Of a stretch of 39,990 nucleotides of DNA, positions 29,138 through 37,641 are shown piece by piece (within the stretch, counting starts at the first letter, position 1; every line of letters begins with the position of its first letter). The notes beneath the pieces are model-generated. The model made no database searches. It had not been told where the DNA came from and was given only the letters and a program-made list of their open reading frames with translations. A program made the translations under genes and the position numbers. The DNA comes from Desulfovibrionaceae bacterium (GTDB taxonomy: Bacteria > Desulfobacterota > Desulfovibrionia > Desulfovibrionales > Desulfovibrionaceae): contig JAFGBU010000004.1 in the NCBI GenBank assembly GCA_016932995.1, forward strand, positions 1 through 39,990, in the 5' to 3' direction.

Positions 29138-30292
29138 ATGAGCGAACCTGGCCCGGCCAAGGGCAATGCTTCCAGGGTCGATCTGAGGATCGGCCGCGAG
29201 GAGGGGGGCACCCTGCTGCTCAGCCTTTCCGGACGCCTGGACGCGGACAGCGCGGTTTCTGTCTGGGACCGGGCCGTGGAGGGCGTGAGGCGGGAGCGCT
29301 GGACCAAGGTCGTGGTCGACGCCTCGGGTCTGGAATACATGGACGGCGCGGGCTTCGGCCTGCTGTCCAAGCTCAGGCTGGAGCAGCGCAAGAGGGGCGG
29401 GGACATGGAGATCAAGGGCCTGTCCGCCCGCTTCCGGCACCTGGTGGACCTGGTCAGCGCCTGCGATCTGCCCTTCTGGTCAAGGGACAAGGGCGAGCGC
29501 CGGGGCCTGGCCGAGACGGTCGGCCGCATGGCCGGAGATGTGGCCGTGGACCTGCGGGTGGCCGTGTCCTTCGTGGGCGAGTGCTTCCTGGCCCTGTGCC
29601 ACGCCCTGGCCCACCCGCGCAGGGTGCGCTGGAAGGACGTCCTGCTGACCGCGGAGAAGGTCGGGGTGCAGGGCCTGCCCATAATCGGGCTCATCGGTTT
29701 TCTCATGGGCCTGATCATGTCCTTTCAGACCGCCATGAGCCTGCAGAAGTTCGGCGGCGAGATATTCGTGCCCAACATGCTCGGCCTGGTCATGTTCAGG
29801 GAGCTCGGGCCCCTGGTCACGGCCATACTCCTGGCCGGCCGCTCCGGCTCGGCCTTTGCCGCCGAGATCGGGACCATGAAGGTCAACGAGGAGGTCGACG
29901 CCCTGACCACCATGGGCCTGGCCCCGGTGCGCTTCCTGGTCACGCCCAAGGTCCTGGCGACCCTCGGGGTCATGCCCTTCCTGACCATCTTCTTCAATTT
30001 CTTCAGCCTGATCGGCGGGGCGGTGGTCATGCTCTCCCTGGACTATCCGCTGGCCACCTATACCTCGCGGGTCTTCACCTACGTCAGCGTGTCCAGCTTC
30101 GTGGGCGGCATGTTCAAGGCCCTGGTCTTCAGCCTGCTGGTCGCGGGCGTGGGCTGCCTGCGCGGCCTGGAGACCAGGACCGGGGCCAGCGCCGTGGGCG
30201 CGTCCACGACCAGCGCGGTGGTCAGCGCCATCATCCTCATAGCCGTGGCCGACGGCCTGTTCGCGGTCCTGTTTTACTACCTGGGGATATGA
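29138..30292 (+). CDS. STAS-MlaE fusion, lipid ABC transporter permease
   Basis: MlaE-type permeases form the membrane core of MCE lipid transporters between the inner and outer membranes. The 384-residue product has an N-terminal STAS domain (about residues 10-105, equivalent to separate MlaB) fused to an MlaE permease (about 125-384) with ELGPLVTAILLAGRSGSAFAAEI and the EVDALTTMG loop. The STAS loop reads DGAG at 69-72, with Gly where Ser or Thr is usual. The ATG at 29138 has AAGGGG 6 bases upstream; ATGs at 29078 and 29117 lack this. Its stop overlaps the next ATG. Confidence 0.94.
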   Translation: MSEPGPAKGNASRVDLRIGREEGGTLLLSLSGRLDADSAVSVWDRAVEGVRRERWTKVVVDASGLEYMDGAGFGLLSKLRLEQRKRGGDMEIKGLSARFRHLVDLVSACDLPFWSRDKGERRGLAETVGRMAGDVAVDLRVAVSFVGECFLALCHALAHPRRVRWKDVLLTAEKVGVQGLPIIGLIGFLMGLIMSFQTAMSLQKFGGEIFVPNMLGLVMFRELGPLVTAILLAGRSGSAFAAEIGTMKVNEEVDALTTMGLAPVRFLVTPKVLATLGVMPFLTIFFNFFSLIGGAVVMLSLDYPLATYTSRVFTYVSVSSFVGGMFKALVFSLLVAGVGCLRGLETRTGASAVGASTTSAVVSAIILIAVADGLFAVLFYYLGI

Positions 30293-31107
30293 CCGTGGAC
30301 CGGGCAGGCCGAGAACCGATCATAAGCGTACGCAATCTCACCTGCGCCTACGGAGAGGAGGTCATTGTCAGGGACGTGTCCTTTGACGTCTACGAGGGCG
30401 AGATATTCGTGATCCTCGGCGGGTCGGGCTGCGGCAAGAGCACGGTGCTCAAGCACATGATCGGGCTCTACGAGCCGTTCTTAGGCCGGATACTCATCCA
30501 CGGCCGGGACATCGCCTCGGCCGACCCGGACCAGAAGCGGGCCATCCTGCGGGGCGTCGGGGTGACCTATCAGATGGGCGCCCTGTTCGGGTCCATGTCC
30601 CTGTTGCAGAACGTGCGCCTGCCCCTGGAGGAGTACACGGACCTGTCCTGGGAGGCCGTGGACCTGATAGCCAAGACCAAGCTCTGCCTGGTGGGCCTGG
30701 AAAAGTACGCCTTTCACATGCCCTCGGCCCTGAGCGGCGGCATGCAGAAGAGGGCGGCCATCGCCAGGGCCATGGCCCTGGACCCGGCCATCCTGTTCCT
30801 GGACGAGCCCTCGGCCGGCCTGGACCCGATCACCTCGGCCGGCCTGGACGAGCTGATCAAGGACCTGGCCGAGACCCTGGGCATCACCTTTGTCATCGTC
30901 TCCCATGAGCTGGACAGCATCCTGGCCATCGCCGACCGGGTGATAATGCTGGACAAGCAGGCCAAGGGCGTGGTCGCCGAGGGCGATCCCAAAAAGCTCA
31001 AGGCCTCTTCGGACAACGACCTCGTGCGCCGGTTCTTCAATCCGCGGGCCGACGCGGCGCGGCAAGGCGAGGGGCCGAACAAACTTGAAAGCGGGGATGC
31101 GGCATGA
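30289..31107 (+). CDS. mlaF: MlaF-type ABC transporter ATPase
   Basis: This cytoplasmic ATPase powers the MCE lipid transporter. The 272-residue protein has Walker A GGSGCGKST (44-52), the Q-loop YQMGALF (94-100), the signature LSGGM (148-152), Walker B ILFLDEP (168-174) and the SHEL switch. The YQMGALF form is typical of MlaF. It is coupled to the permease and to mlaD by 4-bp overlaps at both ends. Confidence 0.94.
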   Translation: MTVDRAGREPIISVRNLTCAYGEEVIVRDVSFDVYEGEIFVILGGSGCGKSTVLKHMIGLYEPFLGRILIHGRDIASADPDQKRAILRGVGVTYQMGALFGSMSLLQNVRLPLEEYTDLSWEAVDLIAKTKLCLVGLEKYAFHMPSALSGGMQKRAAIARAMALDPAILFLDEPSAGLDPITSAGLDELIKDLAETLGITFVIVSHELDSILAIADRVIMLDKQAKGVVAEGDPKKLKASSDNDLVRRFFNPRADAARQGEGPNKLESGDAA

Positions 31108-32258
31108 TCAGGAAGACCGACTACTTCAAGCTCGGCGTCTACGTCATATGCGGGCTCGGCCTCATCCTCCTGGTCGTGCTCGTGCTCGGCGCGGGCGAGT
31201 ACCTCAAGACCACCTATTCCCTGGAGACCTATGTGGACGAGTCCGTGAACGGGCTGGAGATAGGCTCGCCGGTCAAGTACCGGGGCGTCAAGGTCGGCAG
31301 CGTGACCGAGATAGGCTTTGTCAACGGCAGGTACGTGGACGTCATGGACTCCGACGTGCGCTATGTGTACATCGGCTGCTCCCTGGAGCAGAAGAGCCTG
31401 CCCTACGAATCCGAGGAGCAGTTCGGCCAGGCCATGGCCAGGGACGTGAAGAACGGCCTCAGGGCCCGGACCGTGTCCCTGGGCCTGACCGGCCAGAAGT
31501 TCCTGGGCCTGGACTTCGTGGACCCCGACAAGAACCCGGTGCTCAAGATATCCTGGAAGCCCAAGAGCATATACGTGCCTTCGGCGCCGAGCATCATGAG
31601 CCGCGTGGAGCAGGCCGTGGCCACCATCAGCGGCACCCTGGAGAGCATCAACAAGGAGGACATCAAGGGCATTGTCGAGGCGGTCAAGAGCGCCAGCGAG
31701 AACCTGTCCTCCATGTTCGACAAGGCCGGGTCGAGCGGCATAGGCGACCTGCTCAAGGCCAACCTGGAGCAGACCAGACGGATGTTCGCCAGGCTGAACG
31801 ACCTGCTCAAGGCCCCGGGCGCCGAGAGCCTGATCCCGGACGCATCGAGGGCCGCGGCCGGGATCAGGCGCGTGGTCGAGGACTCGGGCGGGGACCTGGT
31901 GGTCGCGGTCAAGGACGCCCGCGAGGCCATCGCCGGCCTCAAGAGCTCGGCCGCGCGCATCGACAAATATTTGTCCTCGCCCAAGGCCGAGAAGCGCATG
32001 GCCAGCCTGGCCGAGACCATGGCCAACGTCAACGAGGCCTCGGTCAAGCTCAAGTCCGCGGTGACCAGGCTGCACGAGGTGCTCGGCAGGATAAACGGGG
32101 TTTTGGCCGGCCAGCAGGAGAACGTCCAGGGGATAATGGAGAACACCAGGATGCTTATAGAAAATCTCAAGGAGCTGAGCGGCGAGGTCAAGCGCTACCC
32201 GTCCGGCGCGATCTTCGGCCCGCCGCCGGGCAAGGTCAAGGCGGTGAGCGATGAGTAG
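31104..32258 (+). CDS. mlaD: MlaD-like MCE-domain protein
   Basis: This is the substrate-binding MCE subunit, anchored in the inner membrane and facing the periplasm. The 384-residue product has one membrane segment at about residues 8-31, one MCE domain (about 38-115, with GSPVKYRGVKVG) and a long helical C-terminal region rich in Ala, Ser, Lys and Glu. It is about twice the length of E. coli MlaD because of that extension. Its end overlaps the next gene by 8 bases. Confidence 0.92.
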   Translation: MIRKTDYFKLGVYVICGLGLILLVVLVLGAGEYLKTTYSLETYVDESVNGLEIGSPVKYRGVKVGSVTEIGFVNGRYVDVMDSDVRYVYIGCSLEQKSLPYESEEQFGQAMARDVKNGLRARTVSLGLTGQKFLGLDFVDPDKNPVLKISWKPKSIYVPSAPSIMSRVEQAVATISGTLESINKEDIKGIVEAVKSASENLSSMFDKAGSSGIGDLLKANLEQTRRMFARLNDLLKAPGAESLIPDASRAAAGIRRVVEDSGGDLVVAVKDAREAIAGLKSSAARIDKYLSSPKAEKRMASLAETMANVNEASVKLKSAVTRLHEVLGRINGVLAGQQENVQGIMENTRMLIENLKELSGEVKRYPSGAIFGPPPGKVKAVSDE

Positions 32259-32895
32259 CCCAGTCGGCCCGGCCCTGCGGGTCTTCGCCGGGATATCGGC
32301 CCTGATGGCCCTTTCGGTCTGCGTCTGCGCCTGCGTCAAGCTCGACAGGCCCTCGCTGGACAAGCGCTACTTCGACCTCGAGATCGGCCGGCCCGGGCCG
32401 GCCGCGCAGGCGGACAACGACACGGTCCTGGCCCTGCGCAGGCTCAGGGTTTCGCCGCGCTACCAGGGCCGGGAGCTGGTCTACAAGACCGGGGACAACG
32501 AGTTCTCCTCGGACTTCTACAACCTGTTCTTCGTGCCCCCGGCGGACATGCTCGGCCAGGACCTGAGGGAGTGGATCGAGGCCGCCGGGCTCTTCGGGCA
32601 CGTCGTGGACACGGCCAGCCTGGCGCCTGCGGACCTGGTCCTGGAGGCCGCGGTCAACAGGCTCTACGCGGACTTGAGCGCCACTCCGGCCAGGGCCGTG
32701 GCCGAGATGCAGTTCATTATGCTCCGGGATGTCTCGGGCAAAGACGAGATCGTGTTCAGCGCGGCCTACGAGGCGGCCCTGCCTGTGGAGCGGGACTCGC
32801 CCCAGGGCCTGGTCCGGGCCATGCGCAAGGCCGTTGCCGAGGTCTTCGCGCGGCTGGAGGCGGACCTGCGGGCCGCCGGGCCGGGCAGGCCCTAG
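32251..32895 (+). CDS. ABC-type transport auxiliary lipoprotein, PqiC-like
   Basis: The 214-residue product is a predicted outer-membrane lipoprotein of the PqiC/DUF330 group that works with MCE systems. The N-terminal signal segment ends at a cysteine cluster (Cys 24, 26, 28); VCAC, with Cys 28, best fits a lipobox, but the exact lipidated residue is unclear. The mature part starts with the family-like KRYFDLEI strand and contains a domain with RRLRVSPRYQGRELVYKT. It overlaps mlaD by 8 bases and is probably the last gene of the operon. Confidence 0.87.
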   Translation: MSSPVGPALRVFAGISALMALSVCVCACVKLDRPSLDKRYFDLEIGRPGPAAQADNDTVLALRRLRVSPRYQGRELVYKTGDNEFSSDFYNLFFVPPADMLGQDLREWIEAAGLFGHVVDTASLAPADLVLEAAVNRLYADLSATPARAVAEMQFIMLRDVSGKDEIVFSAAYEAALPVERDSPQGLVRAMRKAVAEVFARLEADLRAAGPGRP

Positions 32896-33030
32896 GAGGT
32901 TGTTGATAAACAACCTCCGCGCGCCAGGACGGCGCGCCCGGAATCATCGGCTTCCGATGATTCCGGAGAGTTGGCGAAACCGCGTTTTCGCCGAATCGAG
33001 TTGAAAAAGTCCAGGACGGACTTTTTCAAC
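32895..33030. repeat. Array of five consecutive hairpins between convergent genes
   Basis: Five inverted repeats fill almost the entire gap between the PqiC-like gene and rpe. H1 (32895-32918) has 10-bp arms and loop GATA. H2 (32919-32937) has 7-bp arms and loop AGGAC. H3 (32938-32966) has 13-bp arms and loop CTT. H4 (32973-32992) has 7-bp arms. H5 (33000-33030) has 13-bp arms and loop AGGAC. All arms are perfect as written. H5 could end transcription from either side, but the whole array is more than a terminator needs. H2 and H5 share the 9-mer CCAGGACGG across their loops. Confidence 0.9.
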
Positions 33031-33036
33031 ATTCTG

Positions 33037-33702
33037 CTAGCCCCGCCAGGCCCGCTCAAAGGTCTTGAGCCGTTCGGCATAGGGCGGGTGGTTGAAGAAG
33101 GCCGAGCCCGAGACCAGGATGTCGGCCCCGGCCTTGACGATCTCCCGGCAGTTCTCCGGGTCCACCCCGCCGTCCACCTGGATCAGGGTCCGGGCCCCGG
33201 CCGCCCTGATCATGATTTTGAGCTCCCTGATCTTGTCCAGGCAGAAGGGGATGAACTTCTGGCCGCCGAAGCCCGGGTTTACGCTCATGATCAGGACCAT
33301 GTGCAGCTGGGGCAAGAGGTACCTGACGGCCTCCAGGGGCGTGGCCGGGTTCAGGGCCGCGGCCGGCAGGACCCCGGCCTCGGCGATGCGCGAGACCAGG
33401 CGCTCCAGGTGCAGGCTGGCCTCGGCGTGCACGCAGATGAGGTCCGAGCCCGCGTCCACGAACTCGTCTATGTACCGCTCGGGCCTGTCGACCATGAGGT
33501 GGGTGTCGAAGAACAGGCCGCTTTCGGCCCGCAGGGCCTTGATCACCGGCGGGCCGAAGGTGATGTTGGGCACAAAGGCGCCGTCCATCACGTCCAGATG
33601 GATCCAGCTCAAACCGGCCAGCTCCAGGTCGGCCAGCTCCTGGGCCAACTTGCCGAAGTCCGCGGAGAGCAGGGACGGCGCAAGTATGGTCTCGGTGCTC
33701 AT
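33037..33702 (-). CDS. rpe: Ribulose-phosphate 3-epimerase
   Basis: This enzyme interconverts ribulose 5-phosphate and xylulose 5-phosphate in the pentose phosphate pathway. The 221-residue TIM-barrel protein has LAPSLLSADF, the metal-site motif HLDVMDGAFVPN and VNPGFGGQKF. Its ATG overlaps the ahbB stop by 4 bases, making it the last gene of the heme operon. The link to heme synthesis is positional only. Confidence 0.96.
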   Translation of the reverse strand: MSTETILAPSLLSADFGKLAQELADLELAGLSWIHLDVMDGAFVPNITFGPPVIKALRAESGLFFDTHLMVDRPERYIDEFVDAGSDLICVHAEASLHLERLVSRIAEAGVLPAAALNPATPLEAVRYLLPQLHMVLIMSVNPGFGGQKFIPFCLDKIRELKIMIRAAGARTLIQVDGGVDPENCREIVKAGADILVSGSAFFNHPPYAERLKTFERAWRG

Positions 33703-34178
33703 TGTTCCTGCCCCGGGTCTTGGCCCTGTTCGCTGTTCATGTCGAAATCGACCTTTATCTTGAACATCTTTTCCATCGGCAGATCAAGGATTTCGATGCC
33801 GGTTTTTGCGCTGATCCCGGCCAGGGCGGCCTCGATGTCCTGCCGGCTCGGGGCGATGTACGTGAACCAGACGTTGTAGCGGTGGCGGCGCAGGTAGTTG
33901 TGGGTCACGCCCGGGTGCCTGTTGACCTCGGCCGCGAACTCCTCGAGTCTGTCCTCCGGGACCCTGGCCGCGCACAGGGTGGAGCTCCAGCCGAGCTTTC
34001 TGGACTGGAAGTTGGCCCCGATGCGCCTGATCACGCCCCGGCTCCTCAATTTGCGCACCCTGGCCAGGGCCTCGGCCCCGGTCAGGCCGACCCGGGCGCC
34101 GATCGCGTCGTAGGGCCTGGCCTCAAGCGGGAAGTCGGACTGGATGAGGTCCAGGATGCGCTTGTCCAGGTCGTCCAT
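33699..34178 (-). CDS. ahbB: Siroheme decarboxylase subunit, AhbB-like
   Basis: AhbA and AhbB together decarboxylate siroheme to 12,18-didecarboxysiroheme in the alternative heme pathway. The 159-residue product has an Lrp/AsnC-type N-terminal helix-turn-helix (LDKRILDLIQSDFPLEARPY) and the C-terminal domain with NYLRRHRYNVWFTYIAP. The start at 34178 fits homologues; an ATG 11 codons upstream at 34211 is possible. The assignment to AhbB rather than AhbA is tentative. The other subunit is not in the window. Confidence 0.87.
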   Translation of the reverse strand: MDDLDKRILDLIQSDFPLEARPYDAIGARVGLTGAEALARVRKLRSRGVIRRIGANFQSRKLGWSSTLCAARVPEDRLEEFAAEVNRHPGVTHNYLRRHRYNVWFTYIAPSRQDIEAALAGISAKTGIEILDLPMEKMFKIKVDFDMNSEQGQDPGQEQ

Positions 34179-34188
34179 GACGGTTTTT

Positions 34189-35292
34189 TCAGGCCTTTTT
34201 CCGGGGTTCATAGCTGCACAGGGGCTCCTCTTCGAGGTAGTGGCCGCGCATGGTCTGGGCCCTGGCCCGGCATCCGCCGCAGACCCGCTCGTACTCGCAC
34301 CTTCCGCATTTGCCCCGATATAACTTTGGGTTGCGTAGCTCTAGAAATTGTCTAGAGTTTTTCCAGATTTCCGGGAAGGGGGTCTGGCGCACGTTTCCGC
34401 AGTCCAGCTCCAGGTAGCCGCAGGGCTGGACCTGGCCGACGTGGGATATGAAGCAGAAGCCCGTGCCGCCCAGGCAGCCCCGGCTCACCGCGTCCAGGCC
34501 GAAGGTCTGGAAATCGACCTTGATCCCCTCCTGCTTGGCCCGCTGGCGCAGGATGCGGTGGTAGTGGGGCGCGCAGGTCGCCTTGAGCTGCATGTCCGTG
34601 GTCTTGCGGAAGTCGTAGAACCAGTTGAGCACGGACTCGTACTCCTGGGCCGAGATGATCTCCGCGCCCAGCTCCGCGGCCCTTCCCGTGGGCACGAGCA
34701 GGAAGATGTGCCAGGCCGCGGCCCCGAGCCCCTGGGCCAGAAGGAAGATGTCCTTGAACCTGGACAGGTTGTGCCGGGTCACCGTGGTGTTGATCTGGAA
34801 CTCCACCCCGGCCGCCTTGAGCTGCTCGATGCCCCGAAGCGAGGCCTCGAAGGCCCCGGTCAGGCCCCGGAACTCGTCGTGGTCCCGGGAGTTCGGCGCG
34901 TCGATGGATATGGAGCAGCGCTCGATGCCCGCGTCCCTGATCCTGGCCGCGGTCTCCTCGGTCACCAGGGTGCCGTTGGTGGCCATGACGCAGCGCAGGC
35001 CCTTGGATTTGGCGTGGACCGCGAGCTCGAAGACGTCCTTTCTCATCAGCGGCTCGCCGCCGGTCAGGATGATGATCGGGCTCCCGGTCTCCGGGAAGGT
35101 CTCGATCAGCGCCTTGGCCTCGGCCGTGTCCAGCTCGCCGGAATAGGGCTCGGGATGGGCCTCGGCCCGGCAGTGCTTGCAGGCCAGGTTGCAGGACCGG
35201 GTGATCTCCCAGGCGATGAGCCTCAGGTCCGGGGTCCTGTCCGCGACCGGGCCGGGCGGCCCGCCGGGGTGGGTCTTCGGCTTCTGGTTCAT
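34189..35292 (-). CDS. ahbD: Heme synthase AhbD (radical SAM, Fe-coproporphyrin decarboxylase)
   Basis: AhbD performs the last step of the alternative pathway, oxidative decarboxylation of Fe-coproporphyrin III to protoheme. The 367-residue protein has the CX3CX2C motif (Cys 34, 38, 41), a GGEPL segment and a C-terminal cysteine-rich region with [13 protein letters not shown], expected to hold an auxiliary iron-sulfur cluster. The ATG at 35292 overlaps the hemB stop by 4 bases. It belongs to the NirJ2-like branch, whereas the operon's first gene is NirJ1-like. Confidence 0.91.
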   Translation of the reverse strand: MNQKPKTHPGGPPGPVADRTPDLRLIAWEITRSCNLACKHCRAEAHPEPYSGELDTAEAKALIETFPETGSPIIILTGGEPLMRKDVFELAVHAKSKGLRCVMATNGTLVTEETAARIRDAGIERCSISIDAPNSRDHDEFRGLTGAFEASLRGIEQLKAAGVEFQINTTVTRHNLSRFKDIFLLAQGLGAAAWHIFLLVPTGRAAELGAEIISAQEYESVLNWFYDFRKTTDMQLKATCAPHYHRILRQRAKQEGIKVDFQTFGLDAVSRGCLGGTGFCFISHVGQVQPCGYLELDCGNVRQTPFPEIWKNSRQFLELRNPKLYRGKCGRCEYERVCGGCRARAQTMRGHYLEEEPLCSYEPRKKA

Positions 35293-36275
35293 GATCTTTG
35301 GCTCAGAAGACGCAACACGTCCTCGCTGAAGTAGGACAGGATCAGGTCCGCGCCGGCCCGCTTTATGGCCGTCAGGGTCTCCATGACCATGAGCTCCTCG
35401 TCGATCCAGCCGTTCTGGGCCGCGGCCTTGATCACCGCGTACTCGCCGCTGACCTGGTACGCGGCCAGGGGCAGGTCGAAGCTGTCGCGCACCGTCCTGA
35501 GCACGTCCAGGTAGGGCAGGGCGGGCTTGACCATCAGGATGTCCGCGCCCTCCATGGCGTCGGCCGCGGCCTCGCGCAGGGCCTCCCGGGCGTTGGCCGG
35601 GTCCATTTGGTAGGTCTTGCGGTCCCCGAACCGGGGCGCGCTCTCGGCCGCCTCGCGGAACGGCCCGTAGAACGAGGAGGCGTACTTGATTGCGTAGGAC
35701 ATGATCGGCGTGTTCACGAACCCGGCCTGGTCCAGGGCCGCGCGTATGGCCAGGACCCGGCCGTCCATCATGTCCGAGGGCGCGACCATGTCCGCCCCGG
35801 CCCGGACGTGGCTCACGGCCGTCTTGGCCAGAAGCTCCAGGGTCGGGTCGTTCTGCACCTCGCCGCCCGAGACCAGCCCGCAATGGCCGTGCGAGGTGTA
35901 CTCGCACAGGCAGACGTCGGTGATCACGACCAGCTCCGGGAACTCGTCCTTGATCATGCGCACGGCCTGCTGGACAACGCCCTCGTCCGCGTAGGCCTGG
36001 CTGGCGGTCAGGTCCTTCTTTTTGGGCAGGCCGAACAGGATCAGCGCCCTGAGCCCCAGCTCCCGGGCCTGGGCCACGCTCTTCTTGAGCTGGGCCGGGC
36101 CGAGCTGGAACTGGCCGGGCATGGAGTTGATGGGCCTTTTGAAGTCCCGGTCGTCGGTCTCGGCCGCGAAGTAGGGCATGATCATATCCTGGGGCTGGAT
36201 ATCGGTCTCGCGGACCATCTCCCTCAGGGCCTTGGAGCCCCGGAGCCTGCGGCCGCGGAAGAATTCTGGGCTCAT
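35289..36275 (-). CDS. hemB: Delta-aminolevulinic acid dehydratase (porphobilinogen synthase)
   Basis: HemB condenses two 5-aminolevulinate molecules to porphobilinogen. The 328-residue protein has the three-cysteine zinc site (Cys 122, 124, 132 in [14 protein letters not shown]) and the two active-site lysines (197 in AIKYAS and 250 in [10 protein letters not shown]). It is therefore of the zinc-dependent type. AAGGGG lies 7 bases before the ATG. It sits between the two radical SAM heme genes. Confidence 0.97.
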   Translation of the reverse strand: MSPEFFRGRRLRGSKALREMVRETDIQPQDMIMPYFAAETDDRDFKRPINSMPGQFQLGPAQLKKSVAQARELGLRALILFGLPKKKDLTASQAYADEGVVQQAVRMIKDEFPELVVITDVCLCEYTSHGHCGLVSGGEVQNDPTLELLAKTAVSHVRAGADMVAPSDMMDGRVLAIRAALDQAGFVNTPIMSYAIKYASSFYGPFREAAESAPRFGDRKTYQMDPANAREALREAAADAMEGADILMVKPALPYLDVLRTVRDSFDLPLAAYQVSGEYAVIKAAAQNGWIDEELMVMETLTAIKRAGADLILSYFSEDVLRLLSQRS

Positions 36276-36290
36276 GGCTTTCCCCTTGGT

Positions 36291-37508
36291 TCAGGGTCTT
36301 GGCCCGGCGGGCGGTTGCGCCTGGTCCGGGGGCCTGATCTCCTCGTCGCTCAGGTAGCAGGCCGGGTCCTCGGCCCAGATGTCCCCGTAATAGGCCTCGG
36401 CCCTGGCCCTGAAGTTGCCCGCGCAGATGTTCAGGTAGCGGCAGGTCGCGCAGCGCCCGCCCACGTACCTCTTCTTGTCCTTGAGCTTGTGCAGGAGCAC
36501 GATGTCCGGGTCGGTCCAGATCTCGGAGAACGGCCGTTCGAGCACGTTGCCGAAGGTGTGGTTGCGCCAGAACTGGTCCGCGTGGACCCTGCCGTCCCAG
36601 GACACGCAGCCGATGCCCCGGCCGGAGTTGTTGCCCTCGTTGAACTGCAAAAGGCGCATGACCTCCTCGGCCCGGGCCGGGTCCTCCTTGAGCAGCCGCA
36701 GGTAGACGTAGGGGCCGTCGGCGTGGTTGTCCACGGTGAGCACTTCCTTGGGCCTGCCCGCCTCGAACAGGGCCCTGGTCCGGTCCATGATCAGGTCCAG
36801 GACCCGGCGGGTCTGGGCGTGCGACAGGTCCTCCTTGATCAGCTCGGAACCGCGGCCGGAGTAGACCAGGTGGTAGAAGCAGATGCGCGGGACGTCCATG
36901 TCCCGGACGATATTGAACACGGTTGGTATTTCTTTGACATTGCGCTTGTTTATGGTGAACCTGAGCCCGACCTTGAGGCCCTCGGCCTGGCAGTTCTCCA
37001 CGCCCTCAAGGGCCTTCTTGAACGCCCCGGCCACCCCGCGGAACCTGTCGTGGACCGCCTCGCCGCCGTCCAGGGAGATGCCCACGTAGGACAGCCCGAC
37101 CTCTTTCAGCTCCTTGGCCTTGTCCTTGGTTATCAGCGTGCCGTTGGTGGAGATGACCGCGCGCATGCCCTTGGCCACGGCGAAGTGGGCCAGCTCCACC
37201 AGGTCCTTGCGCACCAGGGGCTCGCCCCCGGAAAAGAGCATCACCGGGGCCCCGAACCCGGCCAGGTCCGCGATCATCTCCTTGGCCTGGGCCGTGGACA
37301 TGTCGTCCTGGCCCTCGGGGTCCACGGCCTTGGCGTAGCAGTGGACGCATTTGAGATTGCAGCGCCTGGTCATGTTCCAGACCACCACGGGCTTCTTGTC
37401 CTCGGAGAACTGGAGCAGGTGGGAGGGGAGCTTGCCGGACTTGCGGCCGTAGCGCAGGGCGTCCGAGGCCTCCACCGCGCCGCAATAGAGCTTGGATATT
37501 CCTATCAT
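36291..37508 (-). CDS. ahbC: 12,18-didecarboxysiroheme deacetylase AhbC (radical SAM)
   Basis: AhbC removes the two acetate side chains of 12,18-didecarboxysiroheme to give Fe-coproporphyrin III. The 405-residue protein starts with the NirJ1-type ISKLYCG and LPSHLLQFS segments, has the CX3CX2C motif (Cys 50, 54, 57), GGEPLVRKD and a cysteine-rich C-terminus. GAGGT precedes the ATG at 6 bases. It is the first gene of the ahbC-hemB-ahbD-ahbB-rpe operon; I see no convincing promoter in the 133-base gap upstream. Confidence 0.92.
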   Translation of the reverse strand: MIGISKLYCGAVEASDALRYGRKSGKLPSHLLQFSEDKKPVVVWNMTRRCNLKCVHCYAKAVDPEGQDDMSTAQAKEMIADLAGFGAPVMLFSGGEPLVRKDLVELAHFAVAKGMRAVISTNGTLITKDKAKELKEVGLSYVGISLDGGEAVHDRFRGVAGAFKKALEGVENCQAEGLKVGLRFTINKRNVKEIPTVFNIVRDMDVPRICFYHLVYSGRGSELIKEDLSHAQTRRVLDLIMDRTRALFEAGRPKEVLTVDNHADGPYVYLRLLKEDPARAEEVMRLLQFNEGNNSGRGIGCVSWDGRVHADQFWRNHTFGNVLERPFSEIWTDPDIVLLHKLKDKKRYVGGRCATCRYLNICAGNFRARAEAYYGDIWAEDPACYLSDEEIRPPDQAQPPAGPRP

Positions 37509-37575
37509 CTATTACCTCTTAGCCTGATGTGAGGCCTGGGGTACCACAAAAGAGGGGCGGGGAAAAGCGCTAACC

Positions 37576-37617
37576 CAGGGCCCCGGCGCCCAGGGACATG
37601 GTAAGCCGGGGGCCCTG
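37576..37617 (-). terminator. Large GC hairpin after the OmpA-type gene
   Basis: Arms CAGGGCCCCGGC (37576-37587) and GCCGGGGGCCCTG (37605-37617) pair over 12 bases with one bulged base. It lies 25 bases after the OmpA-type gene on the minus strand. It has no T-run, so termination is only possible, not shown. Confidence 0.45.
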
Positions 37618-37641
37618 CAAGTCAAGGCGCGGGCGGGTCGC

